NCBI RefSeq assembly: GCF_035046505.1
Contig: NC_089822.1
Coordinates: 104,044,659-104,108,658 of the forward strand
From: Tiliqua scincoides
Taxonomy: Eukaryota > Chordata > Lepidosauria > Squamata > Scincidae
DNA length: 64,000 bases
Direction of reading: 5' to 3'
Shown: in pieces, positions 35,749 to 46,504 of the stretch
Layout: each line of letters opens with the position of its first letter
Position numbering within the stretch: the first letter of the stretch is position 1
Position numbers and translations under genes: made by a program
Notes under the pieces: generated by a model
Database searches by the model: none
Seen by the model: only the letters and a program-made list of their open reading frames with translations
Told to the model about the DNA's origin: nothing

Positions 35749-37652
35749 TGTTCAGTGCACTCACAGTGCACTACTCTGAGCTATATTCCAGAGAAAAATT
35801 TAGTCACCGAAGAAGCACTGAACAACATTGAGTGCCTGCCTGTGCTGGAAGAGCTTGACAGTGAACCAACCCTAGAAGAACTTCACGTGGCCCTGGACTC
35901 CCTTGCCTTTGGCAAGGCACCTGGAAAAGACAGCATCCCTGCTGAAGTCCTAAAATGCTGCAAAGAGATCATCGTCACTGAGCTGCATGAAATCCTCTGT
36001 CTCTGCTGGAGAGAAGGTGGAGTACCTCAAGACATGAGGGATGCAAACATCATCACGCTGTACAAGAACAAAGGTGACAGGGGTGACTGCAACAACTACC
36101 GCGGCATCTCTCTCCTTAGGGTTGTAGGAAAGCTGTTCGCCCGAGTTGTACTAAAGAGGCTCCAGGTACTTGCAGAGAGCGTCTATCCAGAATCGCAGTG
36201 TGGATTCCGAGCCAACAGGTCCACCACTGATATGGTATTCTCCCTTAGACAACTGCAGGAGAAATGCAGGGAACAACGACAGCCACTCTTTATAGCCTTC
36301 ATAGATGTCACAAAGGCTTTCGACCTGGTCAGCAGAGACGGCCTCTTCAAGATTCTCCCCAAGATTGGATGTCCACCCAGGCTCCTCAGCATCATCAGAT
36401 CTTTCCACAAGGACATGAAGGGCACTGTTGTCTTCGATGGCTCCACATCAGACCCTTTTGACATCCGAAGCGGAGTGAAGCAGGGCTGTGTTCTTGCACC
36501 AACCTTGTTTGGGATTTTCTTCGCTGTCCTGCTGAAGCAGGCCTTTGGAACTGCAACAGAAGGCATCTATCTCCGGACCAGATCAGACGGAAAGCTCTTC
36601 AACCTCTCCAGACTGAGAGCAAAATCCAAAGTCCAGCTGAAATGTCTGCGTGACTTCCTCTTTGCCGATGATGCAGCTGTCACTACCCACTCTGCCAAAG
36701 ATCTCCAGCAGCTCGTGGATCGTTTTAGCAAGGCCTGCCAAGATTTTGGACTGACAATCAGCCTGAAGAAAACACAGGTCATGGTTCAGGATGTGGACTC
36801 ACCTCCCTGCATTACAATTTCTGAGCATGAACTGGAGGTTGTCCATGACTTTGTGTACCTTGGCTCAACGATCTCCGACACTCATTCTCTCGATACCGAG
36901 CTAAACAAGCGCATCGGTAAAGCAGCTACCACGTTTTCCAGACTCACAAAGAGAGTCTGGTCCAACAAGAAGCTGACGGAACAAACCAAGATCCAGGTCT
37001 ACAGAGCTTGCGTCCTGAGTACACTTCTGTACTGCAGCGAGTCATGGACTCTTCGCTCACAACAGGAGAGGAAACTGAGCGCTTTCCACATGCGCTGCCT
37101 CCGACGCATCCTCGGCATCACCTGGCAGGACAAAGTTCCAAACAACACAGTCCTGGAACGTGCTGGAATCCCTAGCATGTATGCACTGCTGAAACAGAGA
37201 CGCCTGCGTTGGCTCGGTCATGTCGTGAGAATGGATAATGGCCGGATCCCAAAGGATCTCCTCTATGGAGAACTCGTGCAAGGAAAGCGCCCTACAGGTA
37301 GACCACAGCTGCGATACAAGGACATCTGCAAGAGGGATCTGAAGGCCTTAGGGATGGACCTCAACAAGTGGGAAACCCTGGCCTCTGAGCGGCCTGCTTG
37401 GAGGCAGGCTGTGCAGCATGGCCTTTCCCAGTTTGAAGAGACACTTTGCCAACAGTCTGAGGCTAAGAGGCAAAGAAGGAAGGCCCATAGCCAGGGAGAC
37501 AGACCAGGGACAGACTGCACTTGCTCCCAGTGTGGAAGGGATTGTCACTCCCGGATTGGCCTTTTCAGCCACACTAGACGCTGTGCCAGAACCACCTTTC
37601 GGAGTGCGATACCATAGTCTTTCGAGACTGAAGGTTGCCAATAAAAAAAAAA
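35749..37652 (+). mobile_element. RTE-clade LINE, 5'-truncated, long open frame, 13-bp target duplication
   Basis: 1.9-kb insertion with the same 13 bases (aatgcgccacggt) on both sides, at 35736-35748 and 37653-37665, and an A-rich end after gaaggttgccaat. The reading frame stays open from the 5' junction to TAG at 37615-37617, about 622 codons. Reverse transcriptase marks in order: GKAPGKDSIPAE, NNYRGISLL, QCGFRANRSTTD, FIDVTKAFD (Asp pair site), GVKQGCVLAPTLF, FADDAAV (catalytic Asp-Asp, near 36661), YLGSTIS; then the C-terminal CSQCGRDCHSRIGLFSH with Cys/His spacing of a zinc finger. The endonuclease and 5' region are missing. YLGSTIS and the overall order fit the RTE clade; whether BovB-like or RTE-X is not settled. 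Confidence 0.93.
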
Positions 37653-37841
37653 AATGCGCCACGGTGCACACTGCCTTAGTGCATGAATGAGCCTGCCTTT
37701 GATTTGGAGGTGGGGCACTTTCACAACTACTGTAACTTAAAAGCCTGGATTTCTCCGTTGTTTACTATGGATGGCTTTTCTCTGCCCAGAGAGAAAACAC
37801 AGTGGCACAGAAGATTTCGTGAGGCGGCAATGGACTTGCTA

Positions 37842-37924
37842 CTCTACCTTTTTCCTAATTCTATAGTCTAGCGCTTCGTATGAAACTCTACCTTTTTCCT
37901 ACCTCTACAGTCCAGTCTAGCGCC
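37842..37924 (+). repeat. Imperfect tandem duplication upstream of DUSP12
   Basis: Two head-to-tail units of about 38 bp: 37842-37879 (ctctacctttttcctaattc...tctagcgcttcg) and 37886-37924 (ctctacctttttcctacctc...tctagcgccgtg). They end about 110 bp before the DUSP12 start. Confidence 0.75.
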
Positions 37925-37944
37925 GTGAGGGATAAACCGAGCAC

Positions 37945-37956
37945 TGCGCATGCGTG
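37945..37956 (+). promoter_or_regulatory. DUSP12: NRF1-type site in the DUSP12 promoter
   Basis: tgcgcatgcgtg fits the NRF1 consensus (YGCGCAYGCGCR) with one mismatch at the end. It lies 77 bp before the DUSP12 ATG in a TATA-less, GC-rich stretch, the usual setting for this factor at housekeeping promoters. Confidence 0.6.
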
Positions 37957-38032
37957 AGGGGAATTGGCACTGGTGTTGGGGCAAGAGGAAGCCCAGCCTC
38001 CCCCCGCCGCGCGGAGACCCGTCGACGTCGCC

Positions 38033-41000
38033 ATGGTGCCCGTGCTTCCGGGCTTGCTCCTGGGCTGTAGCGCCGACCTCGGCCAGCCGGGGGGTGCGAC
38101 GGCCGGTGCAGGGGGCGTCGCGGTCACGGCGCTGCTGACCGTGGACGCCGAACCGCCCGCGGCTGCCGCCACTGCGGGGCTCGACGAGGCGCTCCACGTG
38201 CAGGCGCTGGACCAGCCGGAGACCGACCTGCTGAGCCGCCTGGACGCCTGCGCCGCCTTCATCAGCCGCGCCCGCGAGCGGGGAGGGACGGCGCTGGTGC
38301 GATGGTGAGAGCCCAGGACTCACCAGGCCTTGCGTGGCTACTCGGAAGTAAGGCCCATTGCAGTTAACGGGGCTTACTCCCAGGAAAGTGTGCATAGGAT
38401 GGCAGCCTGAGCCCTGTCCTATGCATGTCTACTCAGAAGTAATCCCCATTGTAGTCAATGGGGCTTACTCCCAGGAAAGCGTGGATACAACTGCAGCCTA
38501 ACAGCACAATCCTGTGCATGTCTACTCAGAAGTAAGCCCCATTGTAGTCACAGGGGCTTACTCCCAGGAAAGTGTGCGTAGGATTTCAGCCTTAGAGCCC
38601 AATCCTATGCTTGTCTACTCAGTCCCCATTGTATTCAATGTATTCAGTTACTCCCAGGAAAGTGTGCATAGGATTGTAGCCTGAGTGCCCAATCCTATGC
38701 CCCTACTCAGAAATAAGTCCCATTATAATCAGTGGAGCTGACTCTCAGGAAACCATGGGTAGGATTGCAGCCTTAGGGCCCAGTCCTATCCAACTTTTCA
38801 GCGCTGGTGCAGCCACAATGCAGCCCCTAGGTAAGGGAACAAATGTTCCCATACCTTGAGGAGGCCTCTGTATCTGCCTCCCCACCACAGGATGCACTGC
38901 ATATCCCACTGGCACGGCTGCACCAGCGCTGGAAAATTGGATGGGATTGGGCCCTGAGTCTTCCTGAGCAGGTCAGTCTTTGCCTGGGCTGTACCGCTGC
39001 AAGGGATGTTGTTGCATAAGAACATAAGAACAGCCCCACTGGATCAGGCCATAGGCCCATCTAGTCCAGCTTCCTGTAACTCACCGTGGCCCACCAAATG
39101 CCCCAGGGAGCACACCAGATAACAAGAGACCTGCATCCTGGTGCCCTCCCTTGCATGTGGCATAGCCCATTCCTAAAATCAGGAGGTTGCACATACACAT
39201 CATGGCTTGGAACCCATAATGGATTTTTCCTGCAGAAACTTGTCCAATCCCCTTTTAAAGGCATCCAGGCCAGTCGCCAACACCACATCCTGTGGCAAGG
39301 AGTTCCACAGACCAACCACATGCTGAGTAAAGAAAAGGGTTGCAAGGGCTGTACCACTCACCGGCTGATGTGCTCTTTCCTACAATAGTAGCAGCACAGT
39401 CCTAGTAGGCATGTCTACTCAGAATAAAGTCCCCTGTGTGTTCAGTGTGGCTTATTCCCAGGAAAGTGTGCATAGGATTGCAACCTGAGGCCCTGGGGGG
39501 GGGGGGGTACCATGTGCACATATAAAACTAGCAAGTCATTGAGATGGCTCAAGGAAGGTGTTTTTCCTTCCTAACAGCACTTTCATAGGTGAGGGATGTA
39601 CAGTATGTATGAACATGCTGTCACAGCAATTTTCAACCAGTGTGACATGGCACACTGGTGTGCCATGAATGGTCTGTAGGTGTGCCATGGGAGTTTGGGG
39701 GAGGGTCATTTATTAATAGGGCTGTTGGGGGATGGGAGCCATCTGCTGGCATCATGGTGTGCCTGGTCAATTGTCAAAAAACTGGTGGTGTACCTTGACA
39801 ATTTTAGTGCCTTGTTAGTGTGCTGTGAGATGAAAAAGGTGGAAAATTGTAGTTCTATCACGTGTGTCCCCCACCTTCAGGATAATCTGAAGGAACTTGG
39901 GTTAACTACTCCAAAAGTAGAAGACCAATATTTAGTTTTGTATCTTTTCCTAACCCTAATTTTGGGTTGAAGTGTCATCATCCAGTTACTTGTAAATAAA
40001 TCTGCACCCACATCTCATGTCAGGAGCTGGCTATGCATACAGAACCTAGTGGTTCCCAAACATTCTAGAGGCCCTAGAGCAGTAGCTGGAGACTGCTTTG
40101 CAATGGGAAAGGTGTCCTCAGCACGACCAGTGCTCCACTGCTGATCTTCCCCAAACTGAGCTCCAGCCCACCGCTCCTGCCTAGAAATCCGGACTCAGTG
40201 GTTGCTGGGGTGATGGAACCTGAAAGTGGCAGGCCGGAGCTCAGTTTGGGGGAGATCTGTGACAGGGAAGAACAGCTCCTCTGCAGAATGGTAAGCACCA
40301 TTCGTGTGGGGGAGGGGAAAGGCAGGGTGCCTGATCTGGCCTGTGGGACAGGGTCTGGAGAGCCCTGCCCTAGAGGCTGCTGCTTGATATATGAATTCCA
40401 AGAGGTGTGGCTACAGTGGTGACTGGACAGCAGTGCTTCCCCCCCTCAAGTAGCAGCTTGTTTAACCCTTGATGCACATAACCTAATCTGCCAGTTTCAC
40501 AAACCACCAAAAATTGGGTCAAAACCCACTGGTGGGTCCTGGACTGCTGGACTCACAGTTTGGGAACTACTGGAGTAGACCATCACCTGACCCAAAAAAT
40601 CTTGGTTGATGACATTTGCATGCATTTTCAAATTGTGAATAAATGCAAATGTTCTGATGCAGTAGGTGCCTGCTTTGTTTTTAGATTTTTCTGATAAATG
40701 TCATAACAAGCACCTGCTAAAAGAGCCTGTTTCTCTTCTGAGAAAAAAGAAGGGAGAATGCTTGTTATAAGGTGGCTACTACCACTTGTTGCTTTTACAA
40801 ATTTTTGTATTAGCAATAGCTACATATTTTTTTTAAATACAGAGCCCAAATAACTTCAGTCAATCTGTCTAATAATTAATGAAACATTGCAACACAGAGA
40901 TATTTAAATAATATGTTCTTTTAAATATCTTGCTTTTCTCCTGTAGGACTCAAGGTGGCTCTCAATCAAAATACAAAAAAAAAGTCACAATAATACAAAA

Positions 41001-44000
41001 CTGTAAACAAAAATGTAGGAGAATGTATTTTCTGGGCTCCAATACTTTCCTTTCTTTGGTTTTTTGATAACGAGTTACAAGGTGCTAGGGATGGACCACA
41101 GAGAATGGCCCTCATTTTCATTTGTACAGATTTTTCTCTGTAAACCGCTTTGTGAACTTTTAGTTGAAAAGCGGTATATAAATACTGTTAATAATAATAA
41201 TTTGTGTGTGAGCTTCCTTGAAGCGTCTGATTGGCCACTATTATAAAGAGAATGCTAACTTAGATGGCCATTTGGGCCTATTCAGCAGGGCTTATCTTTA
41301 TGTACAAAGCACCTGGACACACTTGGGTTGCAGCAGCTTCTGCCAATACAGAATTGTGACCATACTCTTGCGTTGCTCCCATTCACTTCCATAGGATGGT
41401 AGAGAGATTGTGCCCAAAGTGCATTGAGAGGTGGGGATAGCAGGAGGTAAAGAAGAACACTCTTGCGATGCCAAGTGCAAAATGCATGCATTTTGCATTA
41501 AAATAACTGGGAAAGGATTGGGCCCCTCACTCCCATGTAGCTTTATTAAAAAAAGAGTGATACATGAGTACATCTTTTCACAGCTGGCATGAGGAGTGTA
41601 TTTTGTTTTCTCTGATCTCAGGTGTAAGTGCAACCATAGATTGGGTATAATGGGGTCCCTCCTTGTTTTTCAGTCAAGCTGGAGTCAGCCGAAGTGTTGC
41701 TGTTGTGACTGCCTATTTAATGAAAACCAATAATCTCCCTTTTGAAGAGGCCTATGCCTTTGTCCAGGCCGTCAAGCCTGATGCCAAGTATGTTGCTTTC
41801 TGTGGTAATAATTGATTCTTCTCACAAGAATTAGAGCGTACATTCTCTTCCTTCTAAGATTGGGGTTGACTTTATTGTTGTTGCAGAATGAACGAAGGTT
41901 TTGAGCGGCAGCTAAAACTCTATGAAAAGATGGGCTGTGAAGTTGATGTAAGCAGCACTTTTTACAAACAGTATCATTTGCAAAAGCTAACAGAGAAATA
42001 TTCTGGTAAGTGAAAGGAAAGGACTTTTCTAATCTTTGGCAGATTGAATTTGTATGTAATGAGTTATAGTAAGTACCGTTTAGTCATATTGGGATTGACT
42101 ACATTGGAGGAAAAGTCCATCACAGGTTACAACTCATGATGACTGTACACAACCTGCAGGTTTTAGAAGTTGCCATGAAATTCCAGATGCAAGGGAGTGA
42201 CAACAGGATACAGGTATCTTGTTGTCTTGAGTGCTCCCTGACTGGTGGGCTGCTGTGAGATACAGGAAGCTGGACTAGATGGGCCTTTGGCCTGATCCAG
42301 CGGGGTTCTTCATATGTACGTTAAAATAAATGTTGGGTGAAAATGTAGTCCCAGTGTGGCAAAGCCACAGGGGTAGGTTGTGATTTGGAGTGGATAAGTG
42401 TCAGGTGAGGAAGGGATGCTTCCCTTCCTGCCTCAAGCAATATTGCTATGACTGGGACTATGGGAAGAAGCAGCAGGTGTAGAAAGGGTTAAGTACCTGC
42501 CTTGTCTGCATCTTCCTTTCTCTGACTCACCACCATCTTGATGTGTGCATGCCTGGGTATTTTAGAGTGAGCAGTGACCCTAATCTCTTGCCAAATAACT
42601 GGATTGGCCTGATGTGCAAATTCAGGACTGTCTGCAGAGCAAGTCTGAAAATGTAACCTGGTGAGCTGTAAAATAACCTGAGCCCTGCGGGCAAATAATG
42701 TGTTGCTTCCTCTTTTCAGAGCTACAGGACCTACCATGGGATGTCTTTGCAGCTGATCCAAATGCCTCACCCCCAGCTCCAAATTCTGAAGTTCTGTTCA
42801 GGTGTAGGAAATGCAGGTATGGAACACGACAAATATAAGTTGCAACTAGATCTGTTTTCCTGTTGTGATGGCTGATTATTATCCAGTATGTGATAGTGAG
42901 GAGGTTCAGTTTTGTCAACAGAGGGCACAATCCTAACCAGCTTTCCAACACTGTACCAGTGTGGCATGCGCTGCATCCTACAGTGGGGAGACAGTCAAGG
43001 AGCCTTCCTCAAGGTGGGCCATGTTTGTTACCTTACCTTGGGACTGCATTGTGGCTAGGTCAGTGCTAGAAAGTTGGTTAGGATTGCATCCAGAGTGCCT
43101 GAAATCGATACCTGGTAAGAGGGAAGGATTGACATAATTTGGTGCACTGCTGTTGTCACTGGTGGTAGCTGCTGGGCTAAGTGAGCAATTAGACTTGCAC
43201 TTTTCAGTAGAAAAGTAGTCTTTTCAGAGGAAAAATAACTTGTTAGAGGTGGGTGGGATTTATTTTCTCTTTTGTGCTTCCTGAGAAAATGACCAGATTG
43301 GAAACCAACAGCACACACTTATGCGTGTCTACTTAGAAGTAAGCCCCATTGAATTCAATGGGATTTACTCCCAGGTAAGTGTGTAGAATTGTAACCTTAG
43401 ATTCTGAGGAGGAGGTCATTGATGTCAGGAAAAAAGACATTTACTGATGGCAATTCTACTTGCATCCACATTAGAACTAGTTTTGCTAATACAGATTGGG
43501 CTGTGGTATCTGTGGGTGGTCCATTCTCGGACTCCCTGCAGATGGGGTACAAGCCATGATGTGTATGCGCAACCTCCTGATTTTAGAAATGGGTTATGTC
43601 AGAATGCCAGATGCAAGGGAGGGCACCAGGATGATGTCTCTTGTTATCTGGTGTGCTCCTTGAGGCATTTGGTGGGCCGCTGTGAGATACAGGAAGCTGG
43701 ACTAGATGGGCCTATGGCCTGATCCAGTGGGGCTGTTCTTATGTTCTTATACCAAAAATTGCAGATAAACAAATCTGCAATTTTTGACCCTTCGCGCTCT
43801 GGACCCTTCCTGACGGCTTTCTGAACCCCGGAGGGCATTCTGAAGCCCCTTAAAAGGCATAAAAACATCACCTCCGGTTTACTGAGGGAAACGGGGAGTT
43901 GTGTTTTTTGGGCTCTAGGAGCCAATCTGAAGCCCACTGGTGAATGTGTGTGGCCTCTGTGGGCTTCAGAAAGCCCTCTGAAAGGGGCCGGAGTGCAATT

Positions 44001-45731
44001 CCAGTCTCCCTCAGCGGGTTACAATGGGACTGACCCAACATGATACCGGGGGATCCAACGCCAGATCTGCAGATGTAAAATCCACAGATAGTGTCCACCT
44101 GTGTTCAAATTCTGGTTTTGCTTTGGTCAGGAGTTTACTGCAGTGTTGATGTCTTTCCCACCCTACACCATGGAAGGATTAGTTATAAATTCTAGCCATT
44201 TTTCATCTTGAAAATGGAACTTTTTCACCTTCATTTAACATGTGGACCGAAGACATTTGAAATGAGATGCTGTAGCAATCTAGTACTGAATATACAAAAT
44301 TGGTACTTGAAGAACGTGTTGTTTATGATTTGAAACTTGTACTTTGAAACTTTTGACTCTGTATGTAGCTGCTTCCTTTATACCTTATAAATCTGAAAGA
44401 AGTCTTAGGCCGCAATCCTAACCCACTTTCCAGCACTGACATAAGGACAATGCAACTCCGAGGTAAGGGAACAAACTTTGCCTTACCTTGAGGAGGTCTC
44501 CGTGACTGCCCCCCAACTGCAGGATGCAGCACACGTCCCATTGGCACAGCTATGCCAGTGCTGGAAAGTGGGTTAGGATTGCGCCCTTAGATATCTAAAT
44601 AAGGTACATTTTTTCGCTTAGAACTGTGTATTTCCTCTTTCTCAATTTCATTTGCTTTAATTAAAAAAAATTGAAAAACTACTTAAAAAATTATTTTACT
44701 ACTGCCATTCTGTTATCTTGTTTCTGGAGGACAGGCGCCTGCTCTTTCGAAATTCAAGCATTTTAACACATGTTGAAGGCAAGGGGCCTACAGCTTTTGC
44801 CCACAAGAAGCTTTCTGAGCCTGCTCTCCTTCGCTGTGATGGTCGGTCCAGTTGTACCTCTTACTTCATTGAGCCTGTACAGTGGATGGAGCCAGCCTTG
44901 TTAGGTGTACTGGAAGGACAGGTGAGGGAAGTGTACAGTCACACAATTAATGTTTGGATAGTGGTCTGGGTAGTTCTTGTACTGCTGAAGAATGAACATT
45001 AAGGTTTTCTTTATGTCTCTTAATTCCCTGAAAGTGAAATGTACTTGGGTACTGTGGGGTGAGTGTAAGGTATGGGGTATGTGTAGCTTGACTGATGGGA
45101 TGAAGAGAGAACTCTCTGCTTTCTCCGCCGCTCACAACCGTACTTTCAGTGGTCAGCTGCTGCACACTGAACTGTGCTGGAGAAAGGAGCCACTCCTCTT
45201 ACCTTGACATGGTTTATCTCTTTTGCTTTGTGGGAGACATGGGTCCATGTCAAGACAGTCTGGGCAGAAGGTGCATTTCCCTGGCCCAATTTCCCCTAGT
45301 GTTAAAGTTAGAACTGCTCACAGAGAAGTTAATACCGGGCCTGCAGACAAATCTGGCTGAGTGCTGTTTGCACTCAGCATCCTCAGATGCTGGGAGGCAG
45401 TGGGCAAAGGTGGCAAAGTGTCATGTTGATTTGAATGAGGTAAAATTTGGGGCTGCGGATTTCAAGCTTCTTTATTTTTTTGTTTTACAATGTATCTGTT
45501 CAGGCAGTTTGAGCTGAAGTCCAGTGTCGGGAGACCCACACATTTGGTTGTGTTCTCTTGCAGCTTCTGTGCCCAAAATGTACATCGAAGTTGGGCTCAT
45601 TCCACTGGCATGGTGAGCAGTGTTCGTGTGGCCATTGGGTGACCCCTGCTTTCCAGATTCACAAGAGTCGGGTGGATGAAGTGAAAGGGCTGCCCATTAG
45701 AGATCTGCAGACCGGAAGAAGAGGAACTTAA
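38033..45731 (+). CDS. DUSP12: DUSP12 dual-specificity phosphatase, complete CDS in six exons
   Basis: Exons: 38033-38304, 41674-41787, 41887-42005, 42720-42816, 44735-44921, 45564-45731 (TAA). All have GT/AG sites and one frame, 318 residues (human 340). The start ATG has context gtcgccATGg and aligns with the internal Met of human DUSP12 before its phosphatase domain. N-terminal dual-specificity phosphatase domain: LDQPETDLLSRLD carries the general-acid Asp region; the P-loop spans the exon 1/2 junction as RCQAGVSRS (Cys91, Arg97). C-terminal zinc-binding domain: FRCRKCRRLLF, SCTSYFIEPVQWMEP, LLCPKCTSKLGSFHWHG, QCSCGHWVTPAFQIHKSRVD, as in DUSP12 (yeast YVH1 relative, which acts in 60S ribosome maturation). 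Odd: the usual His before the catalytic Cys reads Arg90 (CGA). Exon 1 is very GC-rich. Confidence 0.95.
38326..38775 (+). repeat. Tandem array of five ~90-bp palindromic MITE copies, DUSP12 intron 1
   Basis: Five head-to-tail copies, roughly 38326-38408, 38411-38498, 38501-38593, 38597-38684 and 38687-38772. They begin about 20 bp after the exon 1 donor. Each reads ccaatcctatgcatgtctac, tcagaagtaagccccattg, gggcttactcccaggaaagt, gcataggattgcagcc. Neighbouring copies are joined through TGA, TAA, TTA, TGA, and a final TTA leads into the ~180-bp MITE at 38776. The first copy lacks its left end. Confidence 0.85.
38776..38954. mobile_element. ~180-bp MITE, copy 5
   Basis: Ends gggcccagtcctatccaac and ttggatgggattgggccc; internal acaaatgttcccataccttg and cctccccaccacaggatgc. 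It abuts the tandem array through TTA; the right flank is TGA, so the duplication is imperfect. Confidence 0.85.
39016..39338 (-). mobile_element. CR1 LINE 3' end, DUSP12 intron 1
   Basis: Reverse-strand CR1 from ataagaacataagaacagcc to tgctgagtaaagaaaag, including the C-terminal coding remnant near atggatttttcctgcag (…KSIMGYKP end of the ORF region). Confidence 0.88.
39388..39487. mobile_element. ~90-bp palindromic MITE copy, DUSP12 intron 1
   Basis: agcacagtcctagtaggcat, gtctactcagaataaagtcc, gcttattcccaggaaagtg and gcataggattgcaacc. Confidence 0.75.
39625..39860. mobile_element. hAT-like MITE (gcacaccatg family), fullest copy
   Basis: Both ends present: agcaattttcaaccagtgtg and ggtggaaaattgtag are inverted. 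Inside: cactggtgtgccatgaatg, ggagggtcatttattaatag, catcatggtgtgcctggtc and gacaattttagtgccttg. No clean 8-bp target duplication. DUSP12 intron 1. Confidence 0.7.
40047..40576. mobile_element. Probable hAT-like element, DUSP12 intron 1
   Basis: Left end tagtggttcccaaacattc and right end cagtttgggaactactg are inverted repeats of the CAGTGGTTCCCAAAC type. Near the right end acccactggtgggtcctgg is also typical of such elements. No clear target duplication. Confidence 0.6.
40895..40990 (-). mobile_element. L2-type SINE tail fragment
   Basis: On the - strand: gagagccaccttgagtccta, caggagaaaagcaagatatt, taaa. This is the usual L2-related tail preceding an A/T-rich end. Confidence 0.5.
41127..41202 (+). 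mobile_element. L2-type SINE tail fragment
   Basis: Forward copy of the tail seen at 23582, 25045 and 26274: tctctgtaaaccgctttgtg, aacttttagttgaaaagcgg, tatataaatactgttaataa. Confidence 0.75.
42119..42322 (+). mobile_element. CR1 LINE 3' end fragment, DUSP12 intron 3
   Basis: aactcatgatgactgtacac, ttccagatgcaagggag, ggaagctggactagatgggc, ctttggcctgatccagcgg. Diverged forward copy. Confidence 0.8.
42924..43092. mobile_element. ~180-bp MITE, copy 6, DUSP12 intron 4
   Basis: Ends ggcacaatcctaaccagc and ttggttaggattgcatcc; centre cctcaaggtgggccatgtt and ttgttaccttaccttggga. GAG occurs on both sides. Variant subfamily with taacc instead of tatcc. Confidence 0.8.
43308..43402. mobile_element. ~90-bp palindromic MITE copy, DUSP12 intron 4
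   Basis: gcacacacttatgcgtgtct, acttagaagtaagccccatt, gaattcaatgggatttactc, ccaggtaagtgtgtagaatt. The perfect centre ccattgaattcaatgg shows the palindrome clearly. Confidence 0.8.
43538..43752 (+). mobile_element. CR1 LINE 3' end fragment, DUSP12 intron 4
   Basis: ggtacaagccatgatgtgta through gctgttcttatgttcttat, ending in the octamer-like TTCTTATG repeat typical of CR1 3' termini. Confidence 0.9.
44408..44586. mobile_element. ~180-bp MITE, copy 7, DUSP12 intron 4
   Basis: Ends ggccgcaatcctaacccac and gtgggttaggattgcgccc are inverted over about 18 bp. Flanked by TTA at 44405-44407 and 44587-44589. taaccc variant subfamily, like copy 6. Confidence 0.88.
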
Positions 45732-46030
45732 TTGGTGTGTGTTCAGGCCGGACTAGCTGGCATAAGGACTCTCCAGGGACTTTTTTCGCATGATGCCTTA
45801 CTGTAGTCCAGTGACCTCTTTTTGCTTTAAATTGATTATTTTTCCTGCTACTTTGCAGCCAATGGTCTTGTCTATTATATGGCAGAATTATCTGAATTTC
45901 ACACCAAGGTATTTCTCTAAAGTGGTTTTGTATGGGAACATCTGACCACTTCACTGTGTGTGGTCAAGAAATCTTTTGAAATCGTTTGCACCCAGAAGGT
46001 TTTAATAAAGAATTGGTTTAGTAGCCAGCT
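45732..46030 (+). other. DUSP12: DUSP12 3' UTR with polyadenylation signal
   Basis: About 300 bp from the stop to AATAAA at 46004-46009. No repeats inside. A further AATAAA followed by an A run near 46917 could serve a longer form. Confidence 0.7.
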
Positions 46031-46504
46031 TACCATTAAGGAAGCATGATTAGGGAGACTCTGCAGCAGTTAATGTACTCAAATCTGGTATTCCAAGATG
46101 AGATGGGGAATTGCAAAACGTGACTTGAGTGTTTGGGAAAACAGAATGGGGAAAAAATTATACTGATGAGGGAGTAGTGCTGGAGAGAGTCTGACATTGC
46201 ATTACAGTAAGGGAGAACAGCAGCTGGAAATAGAATTTTGGTAGAAATCAGTGTATAAATCTCACCCTAGGGTCTGCATTTTCTCAGCACTAGCATGTAT
46301 GTCAGGCTGTGATCTCCTGTATTATATTCCTTAAAAGCAGTTGTAAGCTTGATCGAAAGTACCGGTAGCCAGCAGAGCCACAGAAACTTGAGTGACAACA
46401 AGGTAGTTTTGGTGATACTATGTTTGCTGGCCTCTCCTTGTGTTTCTGAAGGCTGAGTGCACACATACCGCCCATTTTCTAGAATTCTGGACCTTTTTGG
46501 CTTA

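Noticed and set aside
38326-38775. Regular repeats with near-constant spacing, CRISPR-like at first glance
   Set aside because: The units are complete palindromic MITEs without unique spacers, in a vertebrate intron.
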